DNA of 64,000 bases. It comes from JAPLMW01 sp964619675. GTDB taxonomy: Bacteria > Planctomycetota > Phycisphaerae > Sedimentisphaerales > UBA12454. The stretch spans positions 62,001 to 126,000 of the forward strand of contig CAZUEO010000001.1 of the NCBI GenBank assembly GCA_964619675.1. The letters are read 5' to 3'. This document shows positions 25,842 to 34,156 of this stretch, piece by piece. The position numbers and the translations under genes are program-made. Positions within the stretch are counted from its first letter, which is position 1. Every line of letters begins with the position of its first letter. The notes beneath the pieces were generated by a model. The model saw nothing but the letters and a program-made list of their open reading frames with translations, was not told the DNA's origin and ran no database searches.

Positions 25842-27086
25842 ATGCCGGTTTTTCAATATGAAGCGCTGGATTCGAAAGGTCAGGAGGTAAAGGGCCAGAT
25901 AGAGGCTCTCAGCGGCGAAGAGGCGCTGAGCAAGATACGCAACATGGGTTATTTTCCCGTTAAGCCTCCCAAGCCGAAGGGCGGAGCTCGTGGAAAAAAG
26001 GGCGCAGCGGCCAAGCCCAAGACGCGTCGCGGGGCGGGCGGCAGTGTAAGCGTAAAGCAGCTTACGCAGTTTGCCCGGCAGCTTTCGACGCTTCAGGATG
26101 CAGGCCTGCCGATTCTTCGCTCGCTGCGTATTCTGGAAGAGCAGCAGAAGCCCGGCACTTTCAAACGTGTCATTGGTTATGTAGCGGATGATATAGAAGG
26201 CGGAGCGACTTTGTCGGAAGCACTTGGCAAATTTCCGCGCGCCTTCAACAAATTGTTTGTCAATATGGTCGCCGCAGGCGAAGTCGGCGGTGTGCTCGAC
26301 GTTATTCTGGCAAGGCTTGCCGACTTTATGGAAAAGGCTCAACGGCTCAAATCCAAGATTAAAGGTGCAATGGTGTACCCGGTTGTGGTTCTGACAGCTG
26401 CGTTCGCCATAGTTATGGGATTGATGATTGGAGTTATTCCGAAGTTCACCGAAGTTCTCAAGAGTATGACCGGAGGCGATTTGCCTGACCTTACTCGCGT
26501 TCTTATGGCTATCAGTGACTGGATCGCATTTAAATATGGCTGGGCGGTGATGATTGCAATACCATTTATAATTGTTTTTCTGCTGCGGTTCGTAAGGCGG
26601 TTTTCTCTCGGCAGGATGATTCTCGATACGGCTAATCTCAAGATGCCGGTTATCGGCCAGATTGTTTACAAGACTTCTGTCGGCCGATGGACACGAACGC
26701 TGGGTACGCTTATCGGTGCAGGTGTGCCGATACTCGAAGCGATAAATATCACTGCTGAAACTGCCGGCAATGAGGTTTATACGAACATGCTTCGCAAGGT
26801 ACACAACGCGATACGCCAGGGCGATACGTTCGCAAATCCGCTCAGACAATCCAAGACTGCCGACAGCCTGGTAGTAAATATGATTGATGTCGGCGAGGAA
26901 ACAGGTGATATGGACAAGATGCTCCTGAAGATTGCCGGCAATTTTGATGAAGAGGTGGACGTGCTGGTTGGTTCTTTGATGAGTTTGCTTGAGCCGGTGA
27001 TGATTATTGTGCTCGGCGGTATTGTCGGCACGATTGTGCTGGCTATCTTTTTGCCGATGGTAAAGGTTATTACAGGATTGATGTAA
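25842..27086 (+). CDS. GspF/PilC inner-membrane platform protein
   Basis: 414 residues. It starts MPVFQYEALDSKGQEVKGQIEA, followed by a basic Lys/Ala/Arg linker (about 45-68) that is longer than usual. Two T2SF domains follow (about 75-200 and 275-400) with LSTLQDAGLPILRSL and LGTLIGAGVPILEAI as paired helices and membrane segments near 176-196, 225-245 and 382-405. It is the rotor or platform contacted by GspE/PilB. It begins 27 bases after the ATPase stop and overlaps an unusually long antisense frame that I reject. Confidence 0.93.
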   Translation: MPVFQYEALDSKGQEVKGQIEALSGEEALSKIRNMGYFPVKPPKPKGGARGKKGAAAKPKTRRGAGGSVSVKQLTQFARQLSTLQDAGLPILRSLRILEEQQKPGTFKRVIGYVADDIEGGATLSEALGKFPRAFNKLFVNMVAAGEVGGVLDVILARLADFMEKAQRLKSKIKGAMVYPVVVLTAAFAIVMGLMIGVIPKFTEVLKSMTGGDLPDLTRVLMAISDWIAFKYGWAVMIAIPFIIVFLLRFVRRFSLGRMILDTANLKMPVIGQIVYKTSVGRWTRTLGTLIGAGVPILEAINITAETAGNEVYTNMLRKVHNAIRQGDTFANPLRQSKTADSLVVNMIDVGEETGDMDKMLLKIAGNFDEEVDVLVGSLMSLLEPVMIIVLGGIVGTIVLAIFLPMVKVITGLM

Positions 27087-27120
27087 GAAAGAAGTAAGGA
27101 AGATATAGGAGGACTTGGTT

Positions 27121-28470
27121 ATGTTTAGTGTATATCGAAAAATGTGGGCAGCGGCGGGCTTTATTCTCTGCCTGGTTTCAGTTGTTTATGCCTACTCCGA
27201 TGGGAATGGCACAGAGGCCGCCCCATATCAAATTGCTTCAGTTTCCGACTGGCAGCAGTTAATGGGTACTTCGTCAGACTGGAGCAAGTATTTTATTATG
27301 ACGGCCGATATAGACCTGCAGGGTATTTCGCTGACGCCTGTCGGCAATACCACTACGAATTTTACGGGTGTTTTTGACGGCGATGAATATATCATTTACA
27401 ACGCGGATATGAATAAGCCGACCACTGATAATATCGGTTTGTTTGGCCGTGTCGGCACTGCCGGCCGGATTCGCAGCTTAGATGTTGAAGACGTCAATAT
27501 GACCGGAAACAATTATGTCGGCGGCCTGGCGGGATATAATTATGGCGATATCAACGACTGTTATGTTACCGGAACAGTTACCGGAAAAAGCAATTATGTC
27601 GGCGGCCTGACAGGAAGAAATACCGGAACCATTACTGATTGTTACGAGATAGTAACGGTTGCCGCAGGCAGCAGCAGTTATGTCGGCGGTTTGACGGGAA
27701 ATAATCTTAGTACGATAGAACGCTGCTATGCTGCAGGTTCGGTCAGCGGAAACAGTAATGTCGGCGGTCTGACGGGAAGGGATTCCGGCACTATGACCTC
27801 CTGTTATGCTATGGGTGATGTTAGCGGAAACAGTTATGTCGGCGGTTTTGCAGGGTATAAAAACGGAGGCACTATCGCTACCTGTTATTCCGCAGGTATA
27901 GTTGCCGGAACCAGTTATGTCGGCGGTTTGATAGGGTATATGACTGGAAGCAGCGTTAATAATAGTTTCTGGGACGTCGAAACAAGCGATTGCAATAGCA
28001 GTGCCGGCGGGACCGGTAAGACCACCGCCGAAATGCAGGATATAAATACTTTTCTAACTGCCGGATGGGATTTTGTGGATGAAACCGTAAACGGCACTGA
28101 GGATATATGGAAAATATGCAGCGGCACAAATTACCCGAAATTAGCATGGCAAATACCTCTGTTAGGTGATTTTGTCTGTCCGGATGGTGTTGATTTTTAT
28201 GATTTGGTTGTTTTTGTTGACCAGTGGCTCCTTGAAAAATTATCGCATGATATTGCCCCTGCCGGCGGTGACGGCATTGTTAATTTTATGGATTTTGCAG
28301 CCATCGCGAATAACTGGCAGGGCGATATGAATGATTTTGCGGATATTACCTCCCAATGGCTAATGTTTAGCGCAGGTTGCGCAGATATTGCTCCTGCCGG
28401 CGGCGACGGCATAGTTGATTTCCTTGATTTTGCCGTCTTTGCTGAAAACTGGCTTGAAGGACAGGACTAA
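27121..28470 (+). CDS. Exported GLUG-repeat protein with dockerin-like C-terminus
   Basis: 449 residues from ATG 27121, with AGGAGG at 27107-27112. A signal peptide ends at about residue 24 (VSVVYA-YSDG). Residues about 30-110 contain DWQQLM and MTADIDLQG, typical of proteins that carry GLUG motifs. Residues about 120-290 hold six repeats of the form YVGGLTGRNTGTITDCY, predicted to build a beta-helix. The C-terminus (about 355-449) has three dockerin-like Ca-binding units, with GIVDFLDFAVFAENWL the last. Its place between gspF and the pseudopilins suggests a substrate or surface component of the same system. Confidence 0.88.
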   Translation: MFSVYRKMWAAAGFILCLVSVVYAYSDGNGTEAAPYQIASVSDWQQLMGTSSDWSKYFIMTADIDLQGISLTPVGNTTTNFTGVFDGDEYIIYNADMNKPTTDNIGLFGRVGTAGRIRSLDVEDVNMTGNNYVGGLAGYNYGDINDCYVTGTVTGKSNYVGGLTGRNTGTITDCYEIVTVAAGSSSYVGGLTGNNLSTIERCYAAGSVSGNSNVGGLTGRDSGTMTSCYAMGDVSGNSYVGGFAGYKNGGTIATCYSAGIVAGTSYVGGLIGYMTGSSVNNSFWDVETSDCNSSAGGTGKTTAEMQDINTFLTAGWDFVDETVNGTEDIWKICSGTNYPKLAWQIPLLGDFVCPDGVDFYDLVVFVDQWLLEKLSHDIAPAGGDGIVNFMDFAAIANNWQGDMNDFADITSQWLMFSAGCADIAPAGGDGIVDFLDFAVFAENWLEGQD

Positions 28471-28532
28471 AAAATAAAATAAATCAGAGTAATCTGTGAA
28501 ATCCGTGGTTGTTATTATTGAAAGGTCATAAA

Positions 28533-29525
28533 ATGAAAACAAAAAAGAAAAAATTTGGTTTTACAATCGTTGAGCTTCTGACGGTTATGGCTATTATAGC
28601 GCTTTTGCTGAGTATTCTTTCGCCTGCGCTTCGTATGGTCAAGAAGATTGCCAAGGATATAGGACAAAAAGCGCAGTTTCACAGTATTGACGTTGGGCTG
28701 GAGACCTACGCCGGCGAAACGGAACAGTATCCGGCTTCTACTATACGCCCATCAGCGGGTGGCGAACCGAATGGCAGCGGCCCCTGGACTGTAGGCGCTC
28801 ATCATTTGGCCGAGGCCCTTGTCGGCAGGGATATGCTCGGCTTCGACCCGTGGACAACCTGGAACGCGGAAGATGACAAGGATAACACGGACATTTATGC
28901 CAGCGATGACCCGGCTTCCCCCAAGGGTTCTTCTCCAGAGCAAGTTACTAAAAGTCTTGACCGCAGGAAAGGGCCCTATTTAAGTCCTGAAAATGTCGAG
29001 GCTTACCAGATTGCTCAGTTATATGAACCCATACCCACCACTGTCTATCCCGGCAATCTTGACAGATTCGGCGGTATTGTCGGAGGAGAGTCTCCTGCAC
29101 CTGTTCTTACTGATTCCTACCGGGTTAAGGCAATATCCCTGCCGGGCGGCAAGCAGGTAAAGGCAGGAACACCGATTCTTTATTACAGGGCAAACATTGC
29201 GTCGAGGGTGTTTAAAAATTCTATATTGCCGGCTCCGGGTGGAGCCATATTGGATACCGATGCTGCAGCGAGCATCTATAACAGTCTGGATAATGAGGAA
29301 TTGCTGGCGCTTTGTACAGTAATGGACCAGAACATAAAGCATCATTTTGACAAGAATTACCTTGAAGGAACACTGACTGGACGAGAGCTTTTTTATGATA
29401 TGATAACGAATCCAACGATAACGACTCAGGTAAGGCCTTACAACCAGACCGGCTACATACTTATGTCGGCAGGCTTCGACGGCATTTTCGGTACGCCTGA
29501 CGATATTTACAATTTCAGTCAGTAA
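28533..29525 (+). CDS. Large pseudopilin-like protein A
   Basis: 330 residues from ATG 28533 (AAAGG 7 bases upstream). The prepilin-type N-terminus is KKKFGFTIVELLTVMAIIALLL: cleavage after Gly, Glu at +5, then a hydrophobic helix. The C-terminal end MSAGFDGIFGTPDDIYNF is the calcium-loop signature of GspG-like major pseudopilins (AGxDGxxGTxDD). At 330 residues it is more than twice a normal GspG, through an insertion containing DRRKGPYLSPENVEAY. It is a tandem paralogue of the next gene. Confidence 0.88.
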   Translation: MKTKKKKFGFTIVELLTVMAIIALLLSILSPALRMVKKIAKDIGQKAQFHSIDVGLETYAGETEQYPASTIRPSAGGEPNGSGPWTVGAHHLAEALVGRDMLGFDPWTTWNAEDDKDNTDIYASDDPASPKGSSPEQVTKSLDRRKGPYLSPENVEAYQIAQLYEPIPTTVYPGNLDRFGGIVGGESPAPVLTDSYRVKAISLPGGKQVKAGTPILYYRANIASRVFKNSILPAPGGAILDTDAAASIYNSLDNEELLALCTVMDQNIKHHFDKNYLEGTLTGRELFYDMITNPTITTQVRPYNQTGYILMSAGFDGIFGTPDDIYNFSQ

Positions 29526-29687
29526 AAAAAGAAAATAGCCACAAAGACACCAATGAAATGGAAGATTGAACATTGAAAATTGAAGATTTAAATAATTCGG
29601 CGAAGCCGTTTCCACAAAATTTCAATCTTCATTCTTAAATCTTCAATTAAGCTTAATTGACGGCTAAGAATTGAAAAGGGTGCAAAA
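29526..29687. repeat. Intergenic inverted repeat, ATTGAAGATT family
   Basis: AATTGAAGATTTAA at 29578-29591 and its exact complement TTAAATCTTCAATT at 29635-29648 bracket a small GC hairpin, CGGC-GAA-GCCG, at 29598-29608. The left flank has GCCACAAAGACAC, also seen inverted near 32135 (CTTTGTGGCTAA). Related sequence recurs at 48951-48995 and 52525-52577. Confidence 0.8.
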
Positions 29688-30596
29688 ATGAAGACCGACA
29701 AATTTAAGGCGTTCACACTGCCGGAGATTTTGACCGTAATTGTGATAATCGCGATTATGCTTGGGATTCTAATGCCGGCTATGTCTATGGTGAAAAAGTT
29801 TGCAAGACAGACCAAACAAAAAGCCCAGTTCGTCAGCATTGAAATGGGCATAAACCTCTACAGAAACGACTTTGGCGATTACCCGCCATCGCACGGCTGG
29901 GACCCTACCGCCAGCGATGCCAATACGTACTGCGGCGCCCAGACGCTTGCCGAGGCGATGTTCGGACAGGACCTTTTAGGCTTTCATCCGGATTCAGTCT
30001 ATAGAGCAGATGGTAAAAACAAGGATGGCACGGATGATTTGTACCCTGATAATCTTAAACCGGACGACCCGAATATTGACAAGAGAAAAGGGCCGTATCT
30101 TGCCCGTGAAAATATCGGCGTATTTGAGGCAAATGACATATATGAGAAGACTGTTTTAGGCACCAGGATTGAACCGAGCCGCTTTATTATCTGCGATGTC
30201 TTTGAGATTAAGAATACCGAAAATCTAATCGGCGGCAAAAAGCGTAAAGTTGGAACGCCGATTCTTTACTACAAGGCCAATCCCGCCTCTGAAAACAGAG
30301 ATTTGGATTACACCAAGCCGGAAAAAAGCATATACAAAAGTATGGATAACGAAGAACTGATTCGTCTGGGAAGAATAACAGACCAGAAAGAACATCATTT
30401 TGACTTTTATAATTATACGGAAGGTTCCCGGAAAGGAAGAGAGATTTTCTACGGTTATATAGGAGACCCGCAGATAACGGGGACGCTTACGCAGCCTGTT
30501 CGGCCTGATTCGTATCTTTTGATTTCGGCAGGCGACGACGGTTTGTACGGCACAACAGACGATATCTGTAATTTCGAGCCTAATCTGCCCGGTTAA
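29688..30596 (+). CDS. Large pseudopilin-like protein B
   Basis: 302 residues, paralogue of the preceding pseudopilin. Prepilin motif: FKAFTLPEILTVIVIIAIMLG, where the cleavage position is Ala rather than Gly, which is unusual. Shared blocks with protein A are QKAQFVSIEMG, LAEAMFGQDLLGF, DKRKGPYLARENI and VGTPILYYKANPAS. The tail SAGDDGLYGTTDDICNF is the GspG-type calcium loop. AAAAGGG precedes the ATG. The two paralogues may form heteromeric pseudopili. Confidence 0.87.
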   Translation: MKTDKFKAFTLPEILTVIVIIAIMLGILMPAMSMVKKFARQTKQKAQFVSIEMGINLYRNDFGDYPPSHGWDPTASDANTYCGAQTLAEAMFGQDLLGFHPDSVYRADGKNKDGTDDLYPDNLKPDDPNIDKRKGPYLARENIGVFEANDIYEKTVLGTRIEPSRFIICDVFEIKNTENLIGGKKRKVGTPILYYKANPASENRDLDYTKPEKSIYKSMDNEELIRLGRITDQKEHHFDFYNYTEGSRKGREIFYGYIGDPQITGTLTQPVRPDSYLLISAGDDGLYGTTDDICNFEPNLPG

Positions 30597-30621
30597 GTAA
30601 TGTGTTTGATTGATTTTGACA

Positions 30622-31218
30622 ATGAAGACAAAACTAAGCAAATACGGCCTGACGCTTGTGGAGATTATGGTCGCTGTTGCGATAATAGCGATTCTCGCCG
30701 TCGGAATGTATTCCGTCGGCAGTTATCTTGAAACTCAATCCCAGAAAAAACTTGCCGAATCGACCATCGAAACCCTCGCTGCCGCTATTGAGCAGTATCA
30801 CGACTTTTACGGCAAATTCCCTTTCCAGGCTGATGCAAATTATGGCCGGGCCGAGCTTGAGCCGAATCTTAGTGGCAGCGTTGTAAATGAAGATGGCGAT
30901 GCCTTAAATCCGCCGGACTATAACGATATATATGCATCAAGCGAGGCATTGTATTATTTCTTAAATAAATTCCCGGCAGGCAAAAAAATCGTCAGTTCCA
31001 TAAATCGCTCGCTTATTACAAATAAAGGCTATGAAGGCATAGAATATTTTTTCATGTTTGGCCTGGACCCGAACTGTTATCCATTGATACATATTATTGA
31101 CCCATGGGAATATCCGTTGAGGTACAAGTATAGGCAGGGCGATAATTTTCCGGTTATACAATCGCCCGGGCCCGACAGGGATTTTAATACGCCTGGCGAC
31201 AATATCAGCAGCAAATAA
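30622..31218 (+). CDS. GspG-like pseudopilin
   Basis: 198 residues from ATG 30622. Prepilin motif KYGLTLVEIMVAVAIIAILAV with Gly at -1 and Glu at +5. The helix continues through LAESTIETLAAAIEQYHDFYGKFP, as in major pseudopilins. The C-terminus has the calcium-loop type sequence SPGPDRDFNTPGDNI. Size is nearer to a standard GspG than its two upstream neighbours. No clear ribosome-binding site. Confidence 0.87.
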   Translation: MKTKLSKYGLTLVEIMVAVAIIAILAVGMYSVGSYLETQSQKKLAESTIETLAAAIEQYHDFYGKFPFQADANYGRAELEPNLSGSVVNEDGDALNPPDYNDIYASSEALYYFLNKFPAGKKIVSSINRSLITNKGYEGIEYFFMFGLDPNCYPLIHIIDPWEYPLRYKYRQGDNFPVIQSPGPDRDFNTPGDNISSK

Positions 31219-31225
31219 AAACTAT

Positions 31226-31286
31226 GTTATCGGTTATCAGCAACTCTGTTATCAGTAATAGAGTTTGATGACCGATAACCGATAAC
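31226..31286. repeat. Hairpin element, GTTATCGGTTATC family, ORF-less copy
   Basis: GTTATCGGTTATC at 31226-31238 and the exact complement GATAACCGATAAC at 31274-31286 form a 13-bp inverted repeat around a 35-base spacer. The flank GAATTACTGTGTTAATATGAA is nearly the same as that after the four-helix-bundle ORF at 33292-33312. Confidence 0.85.
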
Positions 31287-31310
31287 GGATAACTGAATTA
31301 CTGTGTTAAT

Positions 31311-32075
31311 ATGAAAAATGGTTTTTCCATTATTGAGATGCTTGTAGTGCTTGCGATAATCGCAATGCTGGTCGTACTTGCGATACCCGGCATAAAAGCG
31401 ATGCAGAAATCCTATGACTCTACCGGCGCAGAGGGAATGATTGTCGCAGCACTGTCAACCGCAAGGACCCTTGCAATCAGCCGCGGCCATTACACAGGCG
31501 TCAGATTCCAAAAAGCCTGGAAACCGACCGAAGACCCATTAAAAGCCCAGCAATATATGATTTTTATAATCTATCTGGAGAAGAGAAAAACCGAGAATAA
31601 TTTAACATGTGCTTTTTGTCCTATTGAAGGGTACAAACCAATAAAATTACCGGAAAATATGGGCGTTATGGATATGAGTAAGATTACTAAAGATAGTGAT
31701 ATTAGCAGTGACCCATGTGTAGTTGATGCAACTGCTTTTTCAATAATTTTTTCACCCGCCGGCAAACTTGTAATTCATGACGTTCGGACAATAAACAAGG
31801 ATGGCAAATCAGGTGACAATAGTAAAGATGATGTCATCAACTCTGAAAATAATGTTGAGAAAAATCCCCCGATAGGGATGTTTATTCAGGACGATGATTC
31901 TGGCTCTACCATCGGCCTCAATAAGGAGCAAAGCCGCAGTAAATTTGTAATTTATGATTGTGAAAAGTTCAGCAAATTAGACCCTAATAAGCGTTATAAA
32001 AATTATTTAGAAGACCTGAAAGAAAAAAATACTATGCATGTCAATGCTTATACTGGCGATATTATTAAAAAGTGA
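31311..32075 (+). CDS. GspH-like minor pseudopilin
   Basis: 254 residues. Prepilin motif MKNGFSIIEMLVVLAIIAMLVV with Gly at -1 and Glu at +5. AALSTARTLAISRGHYTGVRF (about 45-65) matches GspH/FimT-type minor pseudopilins, in which a run of residues after the helix leads to the beta domain. The C-terminal 100 residues are Asp/Asn/Lys-rich. The gene begins in the flank of the hairpin element at 31226. Confidence 0.83.
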   Translation: MKNGFSIIEMLVVLAIIAMLVVLAIPGIKAMQKSYDSTGAEGMIVAALSTARTLAISRGHYTGVRFQKAWKPTEDPLKAQQYMIFIIYLEKRKTENNLTCAFCPIEGYKPIKLPENMGVMDMSKITKDSDISSDPCVVDATAFSIIFSPAGKLVIHDVRTINKDGKSGDNSKDDVINSENNVEKNPPIGMFIQDDDSGSTIGLNKEQSRSKFVIYDCEKFSKLDPNKRYKNYLEDLKEKNTMHVNAYTGDIIKK

Positions 32076-32084
32076 AGATTTAAA

Positions 32085-32160
32085 ATTGAATATTTTCTTT
32101 GTGTCCCCCGCTTTCGCGAGGGCAAGCTTTGGTGCCTTTGTGGCTAAGAAATTGAAAAAT
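32085..32160. repeat. Palindromic repeat nested in a CTTTGTG-type repeat
   Basis: CCCCCGC-TTTC-GCGAGGG with the flank CAAGCTTTGG (32106-32133) is the complement of the family seen at 46312-46363 (GCTTGCCCTCGCG..GCGGGGG). It splits a CTTTGTGTC / GGTGCCTTTGTGGCTAAG sequence, the form also seen inverted at 29533-29551. The whole stretch is translated if the next ORF uses its earliest start. Confidence 0.7.
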
Positions 32161-32886
32161 AACGGTTTCTCTTTAACTGAGGTCCTGATGGCTGTGGGCA
32201 TACTTTCTGTAGGAATGATGCTTATAGCTACGATGTTTCCGGTGGGGATATATCTTACCGGCCTTGCATCCGAAAGGACTATGGCTGCGATTGTCGCAGA
32301 TGAGGCATTTGCAAAAATAAGGCTTTATGGTATCGATTCTTCATCATTGTTGTGGAATATTCAGAGTTGCCTTTCGTATGAAAATGTACCGGGAAGAACG
32401 ATTGACCCGAATGAATTTTCGTATCCTTCCGTTGACCCCTGCGTAACAAACCGCCAGTATTACTGGTCGGCATCCTGCAATAAACTGAGTATGGGGCCGG
32501 CGGGTATGGAGTGTCTTGTAACGGTTTTTGTAGCCAGAAGGACAAGCCCGAATCTTACATATCTGAACGGCAAAGATGATGGCAAAAGACCTGTTGCTGT
32601 CAGTGTGGAAGCAGTAAATGTTGCCGGGGAACCGGACAAATTAGAAATACCAACTTGGTATAAAAAATATGTCAATCCGCCGACAACGATACTCGACCCT
32701 CTTTCAGGCAGATTATACCGCGTTATAGATAGAATGGATAAGCCTGGAACTGGTGCGCCGACGATAGTTACGCTCGATAGAAATTGGGTAGGCATTTTGC
32801 TGAATGATATTCGGATTATTCCGCCGCCTGATACAGGCGGGAAAAATGCGGACGTTGAAGTCTTTCAAAGAATAATAAGATTCTAA
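32152..32886 (+). CDS. GspI/PilV-like minor pseudopilin
   Basis: 244 residues if it starts at the TTG at 32152 (MKNNGFSLTEVLMAVGILSVG), which gives the standard leader length with Gly at -1 and Glu at +5. The frame is open back to 32038, but that part encodes only intergenic repeat sequence. No ATG occurs between 32044 and the prepilin motif, so TTG is the likely start. The rest has the short beta domain and a C-terminal region of unknown role. Confidence 0.78.
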   Translation: MKNNGFSLTEVLMAVGILSVGMMLIATMFPVGIYLTGLASERTMAAIVADEAFAKIRLYGIDSSSLLWNIQSCLSYENVPGRTIDPNEFSYPSVDPCVTNRQYYWSASCNKLSMGPAGMECLVTVFVARRTSPNLTYLNGKDDGKRPVAVSVEAVNVAGEPDKLEIPTWYKKYVNPPTTILDPLSGRLYRVIDRMDKPGTGAPTIVTLDRNWVGILLNDIRIIPPPDTGGKNADVEVFQRIIRF

Positions 32887-32889
32887 AGC

Positions 32890-33300
32890 AGTTATCAGAA
32901 ACTCGGTTATCAGTTATCAGTAATAAATATGAGTTCGAATTTTGAAAATCTTGATGTTTGGAAAAGGTCCTGCCGGCTATCTGTTCAGTTATGGCAGTTG
33001 TTGAAAAATAGTAACGAGTATTGGTTAAAAGAGCAAATGCTGCGTTCGGCATTATCAATACCATCAAATATAGCGGAAGGATGTGAACGAAATAGCAAGG
33101 CGGAATTTAGACGTTTTATCAATATCGCAAAAGGTTCTGCCGCTGAATTGAGAACGCAGGTGTATATAGCGATTGAAACAGGTGTTTTGAAAAAAGAATC
33201 CATAGAAAAATTTATTGAAGAATTGAAAGCCATTACAAAAATGCTTCAGGCGTTAATGAATTCATTGAACCGATAACCGATAACTGATAACGGAATTACT
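32890..33300. mobile_element. Putative small element: S23-type ORF between GTTATC inverted repeats
   Basis: Left end GGTTATCAGTTATCAG (32905-32920), right end CGATAACCGATAACTGATAAC (33271-33291), inverted with respect to each other. Between them is only the four-helix-bundle ORF. The two hairpins at 31226-31286 and 34074-34140 carry the same end sequences with no ORF, as expected for non-autonomous derivatives. No transposase is present. Confidence 0.5.
32929..33276 (+). CDS. Four-helix-bundle protein (S23/IVS-encoded family)
   Basis: 115 residues, matching the four-helix-bundle family first seen in 23S rRNA intervening sequences (and related in fold to Avd of diversity-generating retroelements). 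Typical segments are FENLDVWKRS, LRSALSIPSNIAEGCERNSKAEF, INIAKGSAAELRTQV and ELKAITKMLQALMNSL. It interrupts a pseudopilin operon and has no ribosome-binding site of its own. Function is unknown in any organism I know of; its repeat-bounded context suggests a mobile cassette. Confidence 0.9.
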   Translation: MSSNFENLDVWKRSCRLSVQLWQLLKNSNEYWLKEQMLRSALSIPSNIAEGCERNSKAEFRRFINIAKGSAAELRTQVYIAIETGVLKKESIEKFIEELKAITKMLQALMNSLNR

Positions 33301-33308
33301 GTGTCAAT

Positions 33309-34076
33309 ATGAAAAAAGCATTTACAATAACTGAGTTGTTAGTTGCGGTCGGCCTGCTTGCGGTGGTGCTTGCGGCGGCGGGAATGATTTTTCATTATTC
33401 AATAGATTCCATGAGAACCGCAGCGGCTACTGCCGAGATTATGCGAACCCTGCGGGCAATTACAGACCAGCTTAACCTCGACTTTGCCGGCATTCAGAAG
33501 GATGCCCTGTTAATAAGATTCAGCGACTTCAACGGTTTGCGAGCTGATTCAATTGTCCTTTTTGCAACGGGCGATTTCCAGAGTTCAGATGGCGGAGTCA
33601 GAGGTAATGCCGCCCGGATTTATTACGGCCAGGCTAACGAACCTGACCCGCTGTCCCGCGATGGAAATGACAGAAGAAGCAAGATTCTTGCGCGAAAGCA
33701 GGTAATTATAGCCCCTGCTGAGCCGAATTCTGCCGAGTATGAGCCTAACAGTCTTATACAGCAAATAACTTATTGCTGGAGTAATCCTAATGAAGCCAAT
33801 GACCTGTGGCTCTGGCATCCTGATGTTGACCCCAATGATGCCAACCAAATCCCGATGTATTTTGCAAAGGGCGTTGACGATTTCTCGATAATGATTAATA
33901 AGGGCTTTAATGTGAACAGCATAAACTGGTGGCCGACAACGCAGGATATACAGGCGGGCATTAATAGTTATTCAGGTTATCCCGAATTGATTAAGTTTAC
34001 ATTTACGCTTTACGACTCCAGAAGCATTTTCAAAGGCGGCAGAAGGTTTGAACATATTGTTTATATAGGAAAGTAA
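33309..34076 (+). CDS. GspJ-like minor pseudopilin
   Basis: 255 residues. Prepilin-type N-terminus KKAFTITELLVAVGLLAVVLA, with Ala instead of Gly before the Phe and Glu at +5. RTLRAITDQLNLDFAGIQKD and the later IDDFSIMINKG-like segment fit GspJ/PulJ. The stop codon lies inside the hairpin repeat that follows. Its 5' flank is the right end of the S23 element. Confidence 0.82.
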   Translation: MKKAFTITELLVAVGLLAVVLAAAGMIFHYSIDSMRTAAATAEIMRTLRAITDQLNLDFAGIQKDALLIRFSDFNGLRADSIVLFATGDFQSSDGGVRGNAARIYYGQANEPDPLSRDGNDRRSKILARKQVIIAPAEPNSAEYEPNSLIQQITYCWSNPNEANDLWLWHPDVDPNDANQIPMYFAKGVDDFSIMINKGFNVNSINWWPTTQDIQAGINSYSGYPELIKFTFTLYDSRSIFKGGRRFEHIVYIGK

Positions 34077-34140
34077 GTTATCAGTTATCGGTATTCGGTT
34101 ATCGGCATATTGAAACTGATAACTGATAACCGATAACTTA
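34074..34140. repeat. Hairpin element, GTTATC family, ORF-less copy
   Basis: TAAGTTATCAGTTATCGG at the left and the near-complement ACTGATAACCGATAACTTA at the right fold into a 17-18 bp stem with a 30-base loop that itself repeats TTCGGTTATCGG. The TAA stop of the GspJ-like gene is the first part of the element. Confidence 0.85.
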
Positions 34141-34156
34141 AAAAAAGGTCAGAGAA

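Noticed and set aside
25317..26849. 510-codon minus-strand open frame
   Set aside because: It is antisense to the GspE copy 2 and GspF genes, both of which are certain. Its translation is rich in Arg, His, Tyr and Leu with no domain, as expected from the codon bias of the sense genes.
29019..29615. 198-codon minus-strand ORF
   Set aside because: Antisense to the large pseudopilin A and to the following repeat; no domain visible.
31226..34140. Possible CRISPR array from repeated GTTATC units
   Set aside because: Units are 6-13 bases, inverted rather than direct, with no regular spacers and no cas genes.
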